Made by a program: the position numbers and the translations under genes
Notes under the pieces: generated by a model
Told to the model about the DNA's origin: nothing
The model's database searches: none
The model's input: only the letters and a program-made list of their open reading frames with translations
Part shown: one piece after another, positions 43,026 through 51,028 of the stretch
How the letters are laid out: each line of letters begins with the position of its first letter
Position numbering within the stretch: position 1 is the stretch's first letter
NCBI GenBank assembly: GCA_002344525.1
Contig: DDTJ01000075.1
Coordinates: forward strand, 1-64,000
Direction of reading: 5' to 3'
DNA length: 64,000 bases
DNA from: Akkermansiaceae bacterium UBA2367
GTDB lineage: Bacteria; Verrucomicrobiota; Verrucomicrobiia; Verrucomicrobiales; DEV007

Positions 43026-43904
43026 CTACCGCGTCCTGCGCACCTCGTAGAGATCGGTCCGCCGCTGCCGCAGGTTCCGCACGCTGCCGTGACGGTGGAG
43101 ACGGTCAAGTGATCGGAGATCAAGCTCGGCGACGAGGGCCGTCTCGATTCCGACCGGGGCCTCGGTGACGATGGCGTTTTCAGGAAAGCCGTAGTCGCTC
43201 GGGGAGAAGACGGCGGAGCGGGCGTATTGGAAATCCATGTTCGCGACGCCGGGCAGGTTGCCGACGCTGCCAGCCGCGACGACGTAGCATTCGTTCTCGA
43301 TGGCGCGGGCTTGGGCGCAGTGGCGGACGCGGTGGTAGCCCGAGGCAGTGTCGGTGCAGAAAGGCACGAAGAGGAGTTGCAAGCCCTCGTCGGCGAGGAG
43401 GCGTCCGAGTTCGGGGAACTCGACGTCGTAGCAGATGAGGATGCCGACTTTCCCCGCGTCGGTGTCGAAGACGCGCAGGGCGTCGCCGCCGCTCATCCGC
43501 CATTCGCTCTCCTCGCTCGGGGTCGCGTGGATTTTGCGCTGCTCCTCGACGCTGCCGTCGCGGCGGCAGAGGTAGACGACGTTGTGGAGGCGGTCGTCTT
43601 CGACGAGGGGAAGGCTGCCGGTGACGATGTTGATCCGGCGGGCGACGGCTTCGCGGGAGAAGAAGTCGCGTGTCGGGAGGGTCAGTTCGGCCAGTTTTCG
43701 GATCGCGGCGGGGGTGCCCTCGTCCTTCCACGGGGCCATGAGGGGGGCGTTCACGTATTCGGGGAAGCAGACGAAATCCGCTCCGTAGCCCGCCATCGCC
43801 TCGATGAAGAAGCTGACTTGGTCGAAGAAGGCCGCCAGATCGGTGAGGGGCCGCATCTGGAGTTGGACCGCGCCGACGCGGACGCGCTGGGGGTCATGGG
43901 TCAT
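43026..43904 (-). CDS. Carbon-nitrogen hydrolase (nitrilase superfamily)
   Basis: A 292-residue protein with the complete Glu-Lys-Cys triad: the glutamate in FVCFPEYVNAPL, the lysine in EEQRKIHATPSE and the cysteine in GILICYDVEFPE. Family members hydrolyse amides, nitriles or N-carbamoyl compounds; the substrate here is not clear. The start codon (43904) lies inside a TCATGGG heptamer array and the protein begins MTHDPQ before the conserved RVRVGAVQLQ, so the repeat supplies the initiator. dapL begins its stop 19 bases upstream on the same strand, which suggests cotranscription. Confidence 0.9.
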   Translation of the reverse strand: MTHDPQRVRVGAVQLQMRPLTDLAAFFDQVSFFIEAMAGYGADFVCFPEYVNAPLMAPWKDEGTPAAIRKLAELTLPTRDFFSREAVARRINIVTGSLPLVEDDRLHNVVYLCRRDGSVEEQRKIHATPSEESEWRMSGGDALRVFDTDAGKVGILICYDVEFPELGRLLADEGLQLLFVPFCTDTASGYHRVRHCAQARAIENECYVVAAGSVGNLPGVANMDFQYARSAVFSPSDYGFPENAIVTEAPVGIETALVAELDLRSLDRLHRHGSVRNLRQRRTDLYEVRRTR

Positions 43905-43914
43905 GGGTCATGGG
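43894..43914. repeat. Heptamer repeat TCATGGG x3 at a start codon
   Basis: Three perfect TCATGGG units, read on the minus strand as CCCATGA. The last of them provides the ATG of the nitrilase-like gene. It is identical to the array at 6113-6133. Confidence 0.9.
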
Positions 43915-43922
43915 TCACGAGG

Positions 43923-45155
43923 TCAGCCGAAAATCTCGCGGATGCGGCGGCAGACTTCCTCCACGTTCGCCCGCGAGTTGAAGGCGGAGATGCGGAAGTA
44001 GCCTTCGCCCGCCGCGCCGAAGCCGGAGCCGGGCGTGATGACCACGTTGGCTTCGTGCAGCATCTTGTCGAAAGTGTCCCACGAGGTCAGTCCCGCCGGG
44101 CAGGCGACCCAGACGTAGGGTGCGTTGACTCCGCCATAGACGGCGAGCCTGGCGGCGGAGGCGGCTTCGCGGAGGAGCTTGGCGTTGCCCATGTAGCCTT
44201 CGATCAGCGCGGCGACCTGCGCCTTGCCCGCCTCGGAGAAGACGGCGGCGGCCCCTTTCTGCACGGGGTAGCTGGCTCCGTTGAACTTCGTGCTGTGGCG
44301 GCGCGACCAGAGCGGATGGAGGGCCTGCTCCCCGCCGTCGGCGGTGCTGCCCTTGAGCGCTTTCGGGATCACGGTGTAGGCGCAACGCACCCCGGTGAAG
44401 CCGCCGTTCTTCGAGAAGCTGCGGAACTCCATGGCGCATTCGTGCGCTCCCTCGATCTCGAAGATGGAGCGCGGCAGTTCGGGGTCTTGGATGAAGGCTT
44501 CGTAGGCGGCGTCGTAGAGGATGATGGCCTTCTCCCGGCGGGCGTAGGCGACCCAGGCTTCGAGCTGGGCGCGCGTCGCGGTGGCTCCGGTGGGGTTGTT
44601 CGGGTAGCAGAGGTAGACGAGATCGACATGACCTTCGGGAATGGCGGGGACGAAGCCGTTCTCCGGCGTGCAGGGCAGGTAGACGAGCCCCGCGTAGGCA
44701 CCCGCGGCGTCGGCGTTGCCCGTGTTGCCGACCATCACATTCGTATCGACGTAGACCGGATAGACCGGGTCGGTGATGGCGATGACGTTGCCGGGGCCGA
44801 AGATGTCGAGGATGTTCCCCGTGTCGCACTTCGAACCGTCGGAGATGAAAACCTCGTCCGGCGAGATGCCGAGCCCGGCGTACTGGTTCTCGACGATGGC
44901 CTCGCGGAGGAAGGCGTAGCCCTGCTCGGGGCCGTAGCCTTTGAAGGTGGCGGAGCTGCCGAGTTCGTCGATGGCCTCGTGCATGGCTTGGCGACAGGCC
45001 TCGGGGAGAGGTTCGGTGACATCGCCGATGCCGCAGCGGATGAGCCGTTTCGCGGCTTCGGGATTGGCCTCGGTGAAGGCGTTGACGCGCCGGGCGATCT
45101 CGGGGAAGAGGTAGCCGGCCTTGAGCTTGAGGAAGTTTTCGTTGATGCGTGCCAT
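43923..45155 (-). CDS. dapL: LL-diaminopimelate aminotransferase
   Basis: A 410-residue fold-type I aminotransferase of the DapL family. It begins MARINENFLKLKAGYLFPEI, with the family's LxxxYLFPEIxR segment, followed by IRCGIGDVTEPLP, the cofactor stretch YPNNPTGATATR, the PLP lysine in FRSFSKNGGFTGVR, and the C-terminal VITPGSGFGAAGEGYFRIS. DapL makes LL-DAP from tetrahydrodipicolinate in one step and is typical of Chlamydiae, Verrucomicrobia, cyanobacteria and plants. It feeds the DAP used by MurE in this window. The start at 45155 fits the family; the longer ORF upstream is not conserved. Confidence 0.96.
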   Translation of the reverse strand: MARINENFLKLKAGYLFPEIARRVNAFTEANPEAAKRLIRCGIGDVTEPLPEACRQAMHEAIDELGSSATFKGYGPEQGYAFLREAIVENQYAGLGISPDEVFISDGSKCDTGNILDIFGPGNVIAITDPVYPVYVDTNVMVGNTGNADAAGAYAGLVYLPCTPENGFVPAIPEGHVDLVYLCYPNNPTGATATRAQLEAWVAYARREKAIILYDAAYEAFIQDPELPRSIFEIEGAHECAMEFRSFSKNGGFTGVRCAYTVIPKALKGSTADGGEQALHPLWSRRHSTKFNGASYPVQKGAAAVFSEAGKAQVAALIEGYMGNAKLLREAASAARLAVYGGVNAPYVWVACPAGLTSWDTFDKMLHEANVVITPGSGFGAAGEGYFRISAFNSRANVEEVCRRIREIFG

Positions 45156-45294
45156 GGGGGCGCTAAATGAGTGAATCCGGGGCGCGGGGCAACCGCTTTT
45201 TTGCGGCGGAGCGGGATTTTCCGGGGTGGCAAGGATGACGCTCTTGGGAGAAGGAGGAATTGCGGTCGTCGGCCCGGTGCCGTAGAGTGCCGCC

Positions 45295-45843
45295 ATGAGC
45301 ACCGTGCTGGAGCATCCTGCCATCGAGCTGGCCGAGACCGACCGTCACGCCTTCAATCTGGCCGTGTGGGAGAGGCTGCTCGACGATCCTTTCCTCGCCT
45401 CGCTCGACTACCGCATCGAAACCGACCGGCACGGTCAGATCGTCATGTCCCCGCCACCCGCCCCCAGCCACGGAAACAAGCAGAGCGAAATCGCCTACCT
45501 GCTGAAAAAACTCCTCCTTGGAGGCAAAGTCGTCTCCGAATGCCCCGTCTCCACCCGCGACGGGGTGAAAGCGGTCGATGTGGCATGGTGCTCGCCGGAG
45601 AAGTGGGGCAGCCTCGATGACCGGGCCTGCTTTCTCGAATGCCCCGAAATCTGCGTCGAGGTCCGTTCCCCCAGCAACACGCGGAGCGAACTGGAGGAGA
45701 AGAAGCGGCTCTATTTCGAGGAGGGGGCCGAGGAGGTGTGGTTCTGCGAGACGAACGGGACGATGCGCTTCTTCCATGGCCCGGAGGAAGCGGCCCGCGA
45801 ACGGTCGGCGAAGGTGCCCGAGTTCCCCGGAACCATCGTGTGA
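45295..45843 (+). CDS. Uma2-family protein (PD-(D/E)xK fold), copy 1
   Basis: A 182-residue protein of the Uma2 (DUF820) family. The nuclease-like core reads VKAVDVAWCSPEKW, then CPEICVEVRSPSNTRSELEEKKRLYFE across the active-site region, giving the D...ExV...K pattern, and ends with GAEEVWFC. The N-terminus HGQIVMSPPPAPSHG is also typical. The family is abundant in cyanobacteria and PVC bacteria, often near mobile DNA, and its biological role is unknown. The second copy lies 49 bases downstream. Confidence 0.9.
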   Translation: MSTVLEHPAIELAETDRHAFNLAVWERLLDDPFLASLDYRIETDRHGQIVMSPPPAPSHGNKQSEIAYLLKKLLLGGKVVSECPVSTRDGVKAVDVAWCSPEKWGSLDDRACFLECPEICVEVRSPSNTRSELEEKKRLYFEEGAEEVWFCETNGTMRFFHGPEEAARERSAKVPEFPGTIV

Positions 45844-45892
45844 CGGGCCGGGGCCGCTTGCGCGAGTCCGCGATCCCCGCTATCCTGAGGTC

Positions 45893-46435
45893 ATGAGCGC
45901 AGTCCTCGCCACCATTCCCGAGGTCGCCGACCAGCAGGAGTTCAATCTCGCCCGCTGGGGCGAGTTGGAAGCCGATCCGTTCTTGGCCTCGCTGGAGTAT
46001 CGGATCGAAACGAACAAGCATGGTCAGATCGTCATGTCCCCTCTTCCGGGATTTGAACACAGCGACTTGCAAAGCCGCATCTTTTTCGCGTTGAGCGAGG
46101 CAGCTCCGTCGGAGGAGGGGAGCGTCCTCCCCTTGTGTCCCATCTCCACCAACGGCGGCGTCAAAGGAGTCGATGTCGTCTGGGTGTCGAACCGCCGCGT
46201 CGAGGAGGGCTTGCGCCGGAACGTCCTCACGATCGCTCCCGAGATTTGCGTCGAAGTGCTTTCGCCCGGCAACACGCGGGCCGAGATCGAGGAGAAGAAG
46301 CGCCTCTATTTCGAAGCGGGTGCCGAGGAGGTCTGGATCGCTTCGCCCGGAGGCGAGATCGCGTTTTTCAGCACGGACGGCGAGTTGGAAAGCTCCGGCC
46401 TCTGCCCCTCGTTCCCCGCGAACATCGACTCCTGA
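45893..46435 (+). CDS. Uma2-family protein (PD-(D/E)xK fold), copy 2
   Basis: A 180-residue paralogue of the preceding gene. It shares DPFLASLEYRIET, HGQIVMSP, KGVDVVWVS, PEICVEVLSPGNTRAEIEEK and KRLYFEAGAEEVW, about half of its residues. The catalytic pattern is retained, so both copies could be active. The start at 45893 matches the start of copy 1. It is followed after three bases by an IF-1-like gene, so the three small genes probably form one transcript. Confidence 0.9.
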   Translation: MSAVLATIPEVADQQEFNLARWGELEADPFLASLEYRIETNKHGQIVMSPLPGFEHSDLQSRIFFALSEAAPSEEGSVLPLCPISTNGGVKGVDVVWVSNRRVEEGLRRNVLTIAPEICVEVLSPGNTRAEIEEKKRLYFEAGAEEVWIASPGGEIAFFSTDGELESSGLCPSFPANIDS

Positions 46436-46438
46436 CCC

Positions 46439-46681
46439 ATGCCGGAGCGCCCCCCCATCGAAGCCGTCGGCCGCGTCGTCGAAGTCCGCGAGCCGGGCCG
46501 CCTCTACCGCGTCGAGATGGCCAACGGCTACCGCGCCTACGCCATCGTCGAGCGGAAAGGGCCGCATCTCCCCGATGGCGACGATCCTCTCGGTCGCGAG
46601 GTCGTCCTCCATTTCTCCCCTTTCGACATGAGCAAATGCCGTCTCGTCGGCTGGCTTTCATCCGTGACCCATGACCCGTGA
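46439..46681 (+). CDS. IF-1-like S1-fold protein
   Basis: An 80-residue protein that aligns with translation initiation factor IF-1 along its length: IEAVGRVVEV, LYRVEMANGYRAYAIV, GREVVLHFSPFDMSKCRLVGW, matching the EG.V.E ... F.V.L.NGH ... GD.V.VELSPYDL..GRI pattern. It lacks the usual start and the final basic residues and has an insert rich in proline and aspartate, so it may be a second, specialised IF-1 rather than the housekeeping factor. Its last residues (VTHDP) and stop are encoded by a heptamer array that also holds the start of the next gene. Confidence 0.75.
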   Translation: MPERPPIEAVGRVVEVREPGRLYRVEMANGYRAYAIVERKGPHLPDGDDPLGREVVLHFSPFDMSKCRLVGWLSSVTHDP

Positions 46682-46687
46682 CCCATG
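46664..46687. repeat. Heptamer repeat (G/A)TGACCC x4 joining two genes
   Basis: GTGACCC and ATGACCC alternate for about three and a half units. The array encodes the end and stop codon of the IF-1-like gene and contains the ATG at 46685 of the ABC ATPase. It is the inverse of the TCATGGG arrays at 6113 and 43894, with one base varied in alternate units. Confidence 0.88.
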
Positions 46688-47671
46688 GCCCTCCTCGAAG
46701 TCCGCGATCTGAAAACCCACTTTCACACCCGCGACGGCGTCGTGCGGGCGGTGGACGGGATCTCCTTCGACGTGGAGGCGGGGCAGACCGTCGGCATCGT
46801 CGGCGAGTCCGGTTCGGGCAAGTCGGTGGCTTGCTACTCCCTCCTCGGCCTCATCCCCATGCCGCCGGGCCGCATCGAAGGCGGCGAAGCGCGTTTCGGC
46901 GGAGTCGATCTGCTGAAGCTGCCCGAGGCGGAGATGCGCACGATCCGGGGACGCCGCATCAGCTTCATCTTCCAGGACCCGATGACCTCGTTGAATCCCT
47001 ATTTGCGGATTTCGACGCAACTGGTCGAGCCGCTCCGGCTCCACCTCGGCTTGTCCAAGAGCGAAGCCCTCGCCCGTGCCATCGACGAGCTCGCCGCCGT
47101 CGGCATCCCCGATCCGGCGAGCCGCATCCACTCCTACCCGCACGAGTTCTCCGGCGGGATGCGGCAGCGGGTCATGATCGCCATGGCCTTAGTCACCCGG
47201 CCCGAGATCCTCATCGCCGACGAGCCGACCACGGCCCTCGACGTGACGATCCAACGGCAGGTCCTCGACCTCATCCGGGCGCGGCAGCAGGAACTGGGCA
47301 CCGCCGTCATCTTCATCACCCACGACCTCGCCGTCGTCTCCGAAGTCTGCGACTACGTGAACGTGATGTACGCCGGACGCTTCGTCGAGCGCGCTCCCGT
47401 CGCGACCTTGTTCACGAAGCCGCGCCACGCCTACACCCGCGCCTTGCAGCGATCCATCCCGGCGATGCAGGAGAAAGGGCGCGAGCTCTACACCATCCCC
47501 GGCCTGCCTCCGAATTTGGCGAACGAGATTTCCGGCTGCGCCTTCGCACCCCGCTGCGAGACCCGCGAGGGAGCGCCCGCGCACGCCGGCACGCGGCCCG
47601 CGCTCGTGGAGTTGGAGACGGCGCATTGGGTGCAGGATTGTCCGGGCTGTCTGGCGACGACGCTTGCTTGA
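46685..47671 (+). CDS. Oligopeptide/dipeptide ABC transporter ATP-binding protein (DppD/OppD-type)
   Basis: A 328-residue ABC ATPase with Walker A GESGSGKSVACYS, Q-loop FIFQDPMTSLNPY, signature EFSGGMRQRVMIAMAL, Walker B ILIADEPTTALD and H-loop FITHDLAVV. The C-terminal oligopeptide-transporter extension contains YTRALQRSIPAM and a CxxC-type cluster region (CAFAPRCETRE ... DCPGC). It pairs functionally with the DppF-type subunit at 50176, but no permease or binding-protein gene lies within the window. The start codon at 46685 lies in a heptamer repeat. Confidence 0.92.
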   Translation: MALLEVRDLKTHFHTRDGVVRAVDGISFDVEAGQTVGIVGESGSGKSVACYSLLGLIPMPPGRIEGGEARFGGVDLLKLPEAEMRTIRGRRISFIFQDPMTSLNPYLRISTQLVEPLRLHLGLSKSEALARAIDELAAVGIPDPASRIHSYPHEFSGGMRQRVMIAMALVTRPEILIADEPTTALDVTIQRQVLDLIRARQQELGTAVIFITHDLAVVSEVCDYVNVMYAGRFVERAPVATLFTKPRHAYTRALQRSIPAMQEKGRELYTIPGLPPNLANEISGCAFAPRCETREGAPAHAGTRPALVELETAHWVQDCPGCLATTLA

Positions 47672-47677
47672 TCGACT

Positions 47678-48217
47678 ATGATCCTCGATGCGGTCATCGC
47701 CTTTTTTGTGATGCTGTTCGAGGCATTGTGCTCCGTGGCCGTTCCTTGCGTGAACCTGTCGTTCGCCTTGGTTGAGATGGTTGCGGGTCTCTTCGTCCCT
47801 GGCTTCCAACTGGGGCGATGGGAGCGGAAGGGGCGACGGAGTTCGGGTGCCGCCGCCAAAGTCCGGTCGGCGGTTGCCTTGATCGCTCTGCTGGCGATTC
47901 TCTGGCTCCTCGTTTCGCCGAAGGTGATGAACCGAAGCATCACGTTGGTGGCCGAGGATGGCCACAGCCTCCCCTTTGCCGCCTTGATCGTTCACTCGAT
48001 CCATCAAGATGACCACCGGAGAACCGACCGTACGGGAAAGGTCCGTGTCCCGCGTTTCAAGACGAAGGGGATCACGGTGAAAGACCCTCGTTATGTCGAG
48101 GAGACTTGGGGTTTTGAGAAGGTCGGCAAGGAATTGGTCGTTCGCCGCACGGTCTTGGGTTCCAGCTTGGACTCGCTTGCCGATCAATGGATGAAGCCGG
48201 AGAGCGACCGACCCTGA
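47678..48217 (+). CDS. Membrane protein with carboxypeptidase-regulatory-like exported part
   Basis: A 179-residue protein with two hydrophobic segments (about 3-40 and 66-82) and a soluble C-terminal part of about 95 residues that contains ITLVAEDGHSLPFAALIV followed by RTDRTGKVRVPRF. That pattern (a gain of function residue pair then T/D-x-x-G-K/R-F) resembles carboxypeptidase-regulatory or transthyretin-like beta-sandwich domains. It starts six bases after the ABC ATPase gene, so it is probably cotranscribed. Function unknown. Confidence 0.7.
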   Translation: MILDAVIAFFVMLFEALCSVAVPCVNLSFALVEMVAGLFVPGFQLGRWERKGRRSSGAAAKVRSAVALIALLAILWLLVSPKVMNRSITLVAEDGHSLPFAALIVHSIHQDDHRRTDRTGKVRVPRFKTKGITVKDPRYVEETWGFEKVGKELVVRRTVLGSSLDSLADQWMKPESDRP

Positions 48218-48225
48218 TCGCGGAA

Positions 48226-49278
48226 ATGAACGGAGTCTGCAACCATGCCCAATGCGTGGCGACCTTCGCGGGTTCTGAAATCGGCACCCCGATTCCCTCT
48301 TCCCCCTCCCGACCGTCGCTGCGGCGCAGGTTGCCGCTCCTTGCCGCCTTGGCGTTGCTCCCTGCCATCCCTGTCCCGGCGGCGGAGCCGCTGCTCGGTG
48401 TCTACGGAGGGAACTCCATGCAGCGCGTGTTGGACTTCGAGGCATGGCTGGGCCGACCGGTGGATGTGATCCTCTGCACGGTGGATTACCACAAATGGGA
48501 GAACTACCGTTACGCGGACTGGCTGAGCCAAACGGTCTATGGCGAGCGCGGTGACCGCCGTCTCGTCTACGACGTACCCATCATCATCCAAGGCGCGAGC
48601 TACGCCGAGGCGAAGACGGGGGCCTACGACGACCATTGGAGATGCTTGGCGGAGTCCATCGTCGCCAACAATCCGGGCGGTTACGACATCGTCATCCGTC
48701 CCAGCCATGAGATGAACGGCGAATGGTTCGCGTGGGGCGTGGGCGGCTCGAAGCAGGAACAGATCCCCGACTTCATCGCGTCTTGGCGGCGCTTCCATGG
48801 CGTGTTTCGCGGGGTGAAGGGTGGCGAGCGATTCCGCTTCAGCTTTTCCACCAGCGAGGGGGCCAGCGATCCGCGCCCCATGTGGCCGGGGGATGAATAT
48901 GTGGACATCGTGGGCCACGACCTCTATTGGAAGCCCAAGGCCATGGGCGGCGAGGGCTGGGAGACCAACGATCCTCTGGAGGCTTGGGAAAAGCGCGTCA
49001 GCCCCCATGGCTACAATGAGTGGGCTGTGGGCGGCATGCTGGCCTTCGCCAAGGCCAAGGGGAAGCCTTTCCAGATCGACGAATGGGGAGTCTGGGGTCT
49101 GAATGGCGGGCGCTTCGTGGAGGCCATGGCCGCCTTCCTCCGCGACAACGGCGTGCGCAGCCACACCTACTGGAATTCCGACGCGGACTACCCCGGCGAG
49201 TTGCACCAGCGCGAGCGGGAATGGCCCGCCACCACGGAGGCGTTCAAGGCGGCGTTTGGAAAGCCAGGTGTTCGCTGA
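48226..49278 (+). CDS. Secreted glycoside hydrolase, GH26-like
   Basis: A 350-residue protein. A twin stretch of arginines (RPSLRRR) and a hydrophobic core around residues 38-55 form a signal peptide after an unusually long n-region. The catalytic domain shows LLGVYGGNS at its start, IVIRPSHEMNGEWFAWG with the presumed acid/base glutamate (HEMNG), YVDIVGHDLYW, and PFQIDEWGVWG with the presumed nucleophile glutamate. This layout is that of GH26 beta-mannanase-type enzymes, though substrate cannot be assigned. The start at 48226 avoids overlap with the previous gene; an ATG at 48187 is open too. Confidence 0.8.
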   Translation: MNGVCNHAQCVATFAGSEIGTPIPSSPSRPSLRRRLPLLAALALLPAIPVPAAEPLLGVYGGNSMQRVLDFEAWLGRPVDVILCTVDYHKWENYRYADWLSQTVYGERGDRRLVYDVPIIIQGASYAEAKTGAYDDHWRCLAESIVANNPGGYDIVIRPSHEMNGEWFAWGVGGSKQEQIPDFIASWRRFHGVFRGVKGGERFRFSFSTSEGASDPRPMWPGDEYVDIVGHDLYWKPKAMGGEGWETNDPLEAWEKRVSPHGYNEWAVGGMLAFAKAKGKPFQIDEWGVWGLNGGRFVEAMAAFLRDNGVRSHTYWNSDADYPGELHQREREWPATTEAFKAAFGKPGVR

Positions 49279-49297
49279 ACCGCATCTTCCGGTTCCT

Positions 49298-49954
49298 TCA
49301 TGGCGTCTTCGCCTTCTTCTGGAGAAACCGGTGCTCCACGATGTGCATCAGGTAGTCCGCCCCGGTCTTGAGGCCGGAGAAGAGCAGCAGGGAGGCGAGG
49401 CCCGATCCCATCTGGCTCCCGAGGAGGATCATGAGATGCATCGGAATGACGCGGGCGTAGGGGAGGAACATCATCGTTCCCAGATTCGGGCGTCCGGTGA
49501 GGTCGGCCTTCACGTTCTGGTAGAAGGAGTAGCCGTGGCCGAAGAGGAATCCGAGCACGGAGAGAAGGAACCAGACGAATCCCGCTCCGAGTCCCGCGAC
49601 CGGGTTGCCCTCGCCCTCGACGGCGAGGACGATGAGAAAGATGGCGTAGCCGAAATGGAAGAACCCGTAGTGGACCGCGAAGAAGAAGGCCGTGCTCCTC
49701 TTTCCCGCCGAGGTTTCCGGAACCCGTTGGCCGTTGCTCGTGAAGCCCTCCGTGGAGAAGGATTTCAGGAGGAGGATGCGGAAGAAATGGAAGAATCCGA
49801 TGATGACGCTCTGCACCCAGTAGACGCCCATCATCGCCCCGAGATCCCATCCGGCGATCAGCGCGTAGACGATGGCAAGGACGTTGCTCAGGAGGATTCC
49901 GATGCCGGAATAGTCCTTCGACGGGGTTTCGACAGTCTCCTTGTAGAGTCTCAC
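49298..49954 (-). CDS. DUF6498-family membrane protein
   Basis: A 218-residue polytopic membrane protein with five or six hydrophobic helices. It has the DUF6498-like features: LSNVLAIVYALIAGWDLGAMMGVYWVQSVIIG (in the first third), FFAVHYGFFHFGYAIFLIV, and YARVIPMHLMILLG near the end. Function unknown. It is convergent with the GH26-like gene (19-base gap), and its upstream region (49955-50175) contains a large palindromic repeat and faces the DppF-type gene. Confidence 0.82.
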   Translation of the reverse strand: MRLYKETVETPSKDYSGIGILLSNVLAIVYALIAGWDLGAMMGVYWVQSVIIGFFHFFRILLLKSFSTEGFTSNGQRVPETSAGKRSTAFFFAVHYGFFHFGYAIFLIVLAVEGEGNPVAGLGAGFVWFLLSVLGFLFGHGYSFYQNVKADLTGRPNLGTMMFLPYARVIPMHLMILLGSQMGSGLASLLLFSGLKTGADYLMHIVEHRFLQKKAKTP

Positions 49955-50020
49955 GCGGGAAAGGTGGGGACGCTCGCCGGGGAGTCCAGTGGAAATAGTG
50001 GACGTGAGATTCCCAAGGCA

Positions 50021-50080
50021 AAGGAGGGGGACTTTTCAAGTCCCCTTCGACCAGACGGGACTTGAAAAGTCCCGCTCCTT
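50021..50080. repeat. Nested palindrome (GGGACTT/AAGTCCC)
   Basis: Two short palindromes, GGGACTT-TTC-AAGTCCC (50028-50044) and GGGACTT-GAA-AAGTCCC (50057-50073), are themselves arranged as inverted copies inside outer arms AAGGAG (50021-50026) and CTCCTT (50075-50080). The whole 60-bp block is close to a perfect palindrome. It lies between divergent genes and resembles REP/BIME-type dispersed elements in form. Confidence 0.88.
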
Positions 50081-50175
50081 GGGGCCGAAACCACACAACT
50101 CCCTTTTCCACCCTCCCCGAAAAACGAAGGCGAAACGCCGGATGTCGGATACATTCCTCCCGGCATCGCCGTTCC

Positions 50176-50988
50176 ATGGCCTATCTCGAACTCGAACACC
50201 TCAGCCGCCACTTCGTCCGCCGCGAGGGCTGGCCGGTTCCTCGCAGGACCGTGATCCGCGCGGTCGACGAGGTTTCCCTCTCGATCGAAAAAGGCGAGAT
50301 CCTCGGCCTCGTCGGCGAGAGCGGCTGCGGCAAATCGACCCTCTCGAAGCTCGTCATGCAGCTCCTCGCCCCGACCTCGGGCAGCGTCGTGCTGGAGGGC
50401 GAGCGCCTCGCCGACCTGCCTCTGCGCGAGATCCGCAAGCGGCGGCGCGACTTCCAGATGATCTTCCAAGACCCTTACGCCTCGCTCAACCCGAGGATGA
50501 CGGTTTTCAGCACCCTCGCCGAGGCGATCATAACCCGGCATCCGGACTTGCGCCGAGACCGTTCCGCCCTCGAATCCGCCGTGGCCGCGCTGATGGCCCG
50601 GGTCGGACTCGACGCCCGCTATCTGCGCAAATACCCGCACGAGTTCTCCGGCGGGCAGCGCCAGCGCATCGCCATTGCCCGCGCCCTCGGTCCCGAGCCG
50701 AAGCTCGTCCTCGCCGACGAGCCGGTCTCGGCCCTCGACGTCTCGATCCAGTCGCAGATCCTCAACTTGCTCCTGAAGCTGCGCGAGGAACTGGACCTGA
50801 CGATGGTCTTCATCTCGCACGACCTTTCCGTGGTGCGCTACCTCGCCGACCGCATCGCGGTGATGGAGGCGGGGAGGATCGTCGAAGTCGCCGGAGCCGA
50901 GGAGTTGTTTGCGAATCCGCAATCCGAAGCGGCGCGAAATTTGTTGAAGGCGATTTCGAAGATCCGATACGAGCGGGCGGCGTGTTGA
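50176..50988 (+). CDS. Oligopeptide/dipeptide ABC transporter ATP-binding protein (DppF/OppF-type)
   Basis: A 270-residue ABC ATPase with Walker A GESGCGKSTL, Q-loop MIFQDPYASLNPR, signature EFSGGQRQRIAIARAL, Walker B LVLADEPVSALD and H-loop FISHDLSVV. It lacks the longer C-terminal oligopeptide-binding extension and is shorter than most OppF proteins. It is separated from the DppD-type subunit by 2.5 kb holding three unrelated genes, two in the same direction and one opposed. The start at 50176 (MAYLELEHLSRHFV) fits the family. Confidence 0.92.
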   Translation: MAYLELEHLSRHFVRREGWPVPRRTVIRAVDEVSLSIEKGEILGLVGESGCGKSTLSKLVMQLLAPTSGSVVLEGERLADLPLREIRKRRRDFQMIFQDPYASLNPRMTVFSTLAEAIITRHPDLRRDRSALESAVAALMARVGLDARYLRKYPHEFSGGQRQRIAIARALGPEPKLVLADEPVSALDVSIQSQILNLLLKLREELDLTMVFISHDLSVVRYLADRIAVMEAGRIVEVAGAEELFANPQSEAARNLLKAISKIRYERAAC

Positions 50989-51028
50989 GCGGCGCTACAA
51001 AGGCTCCCGCCGGGTCCTCCGCGTCCGC

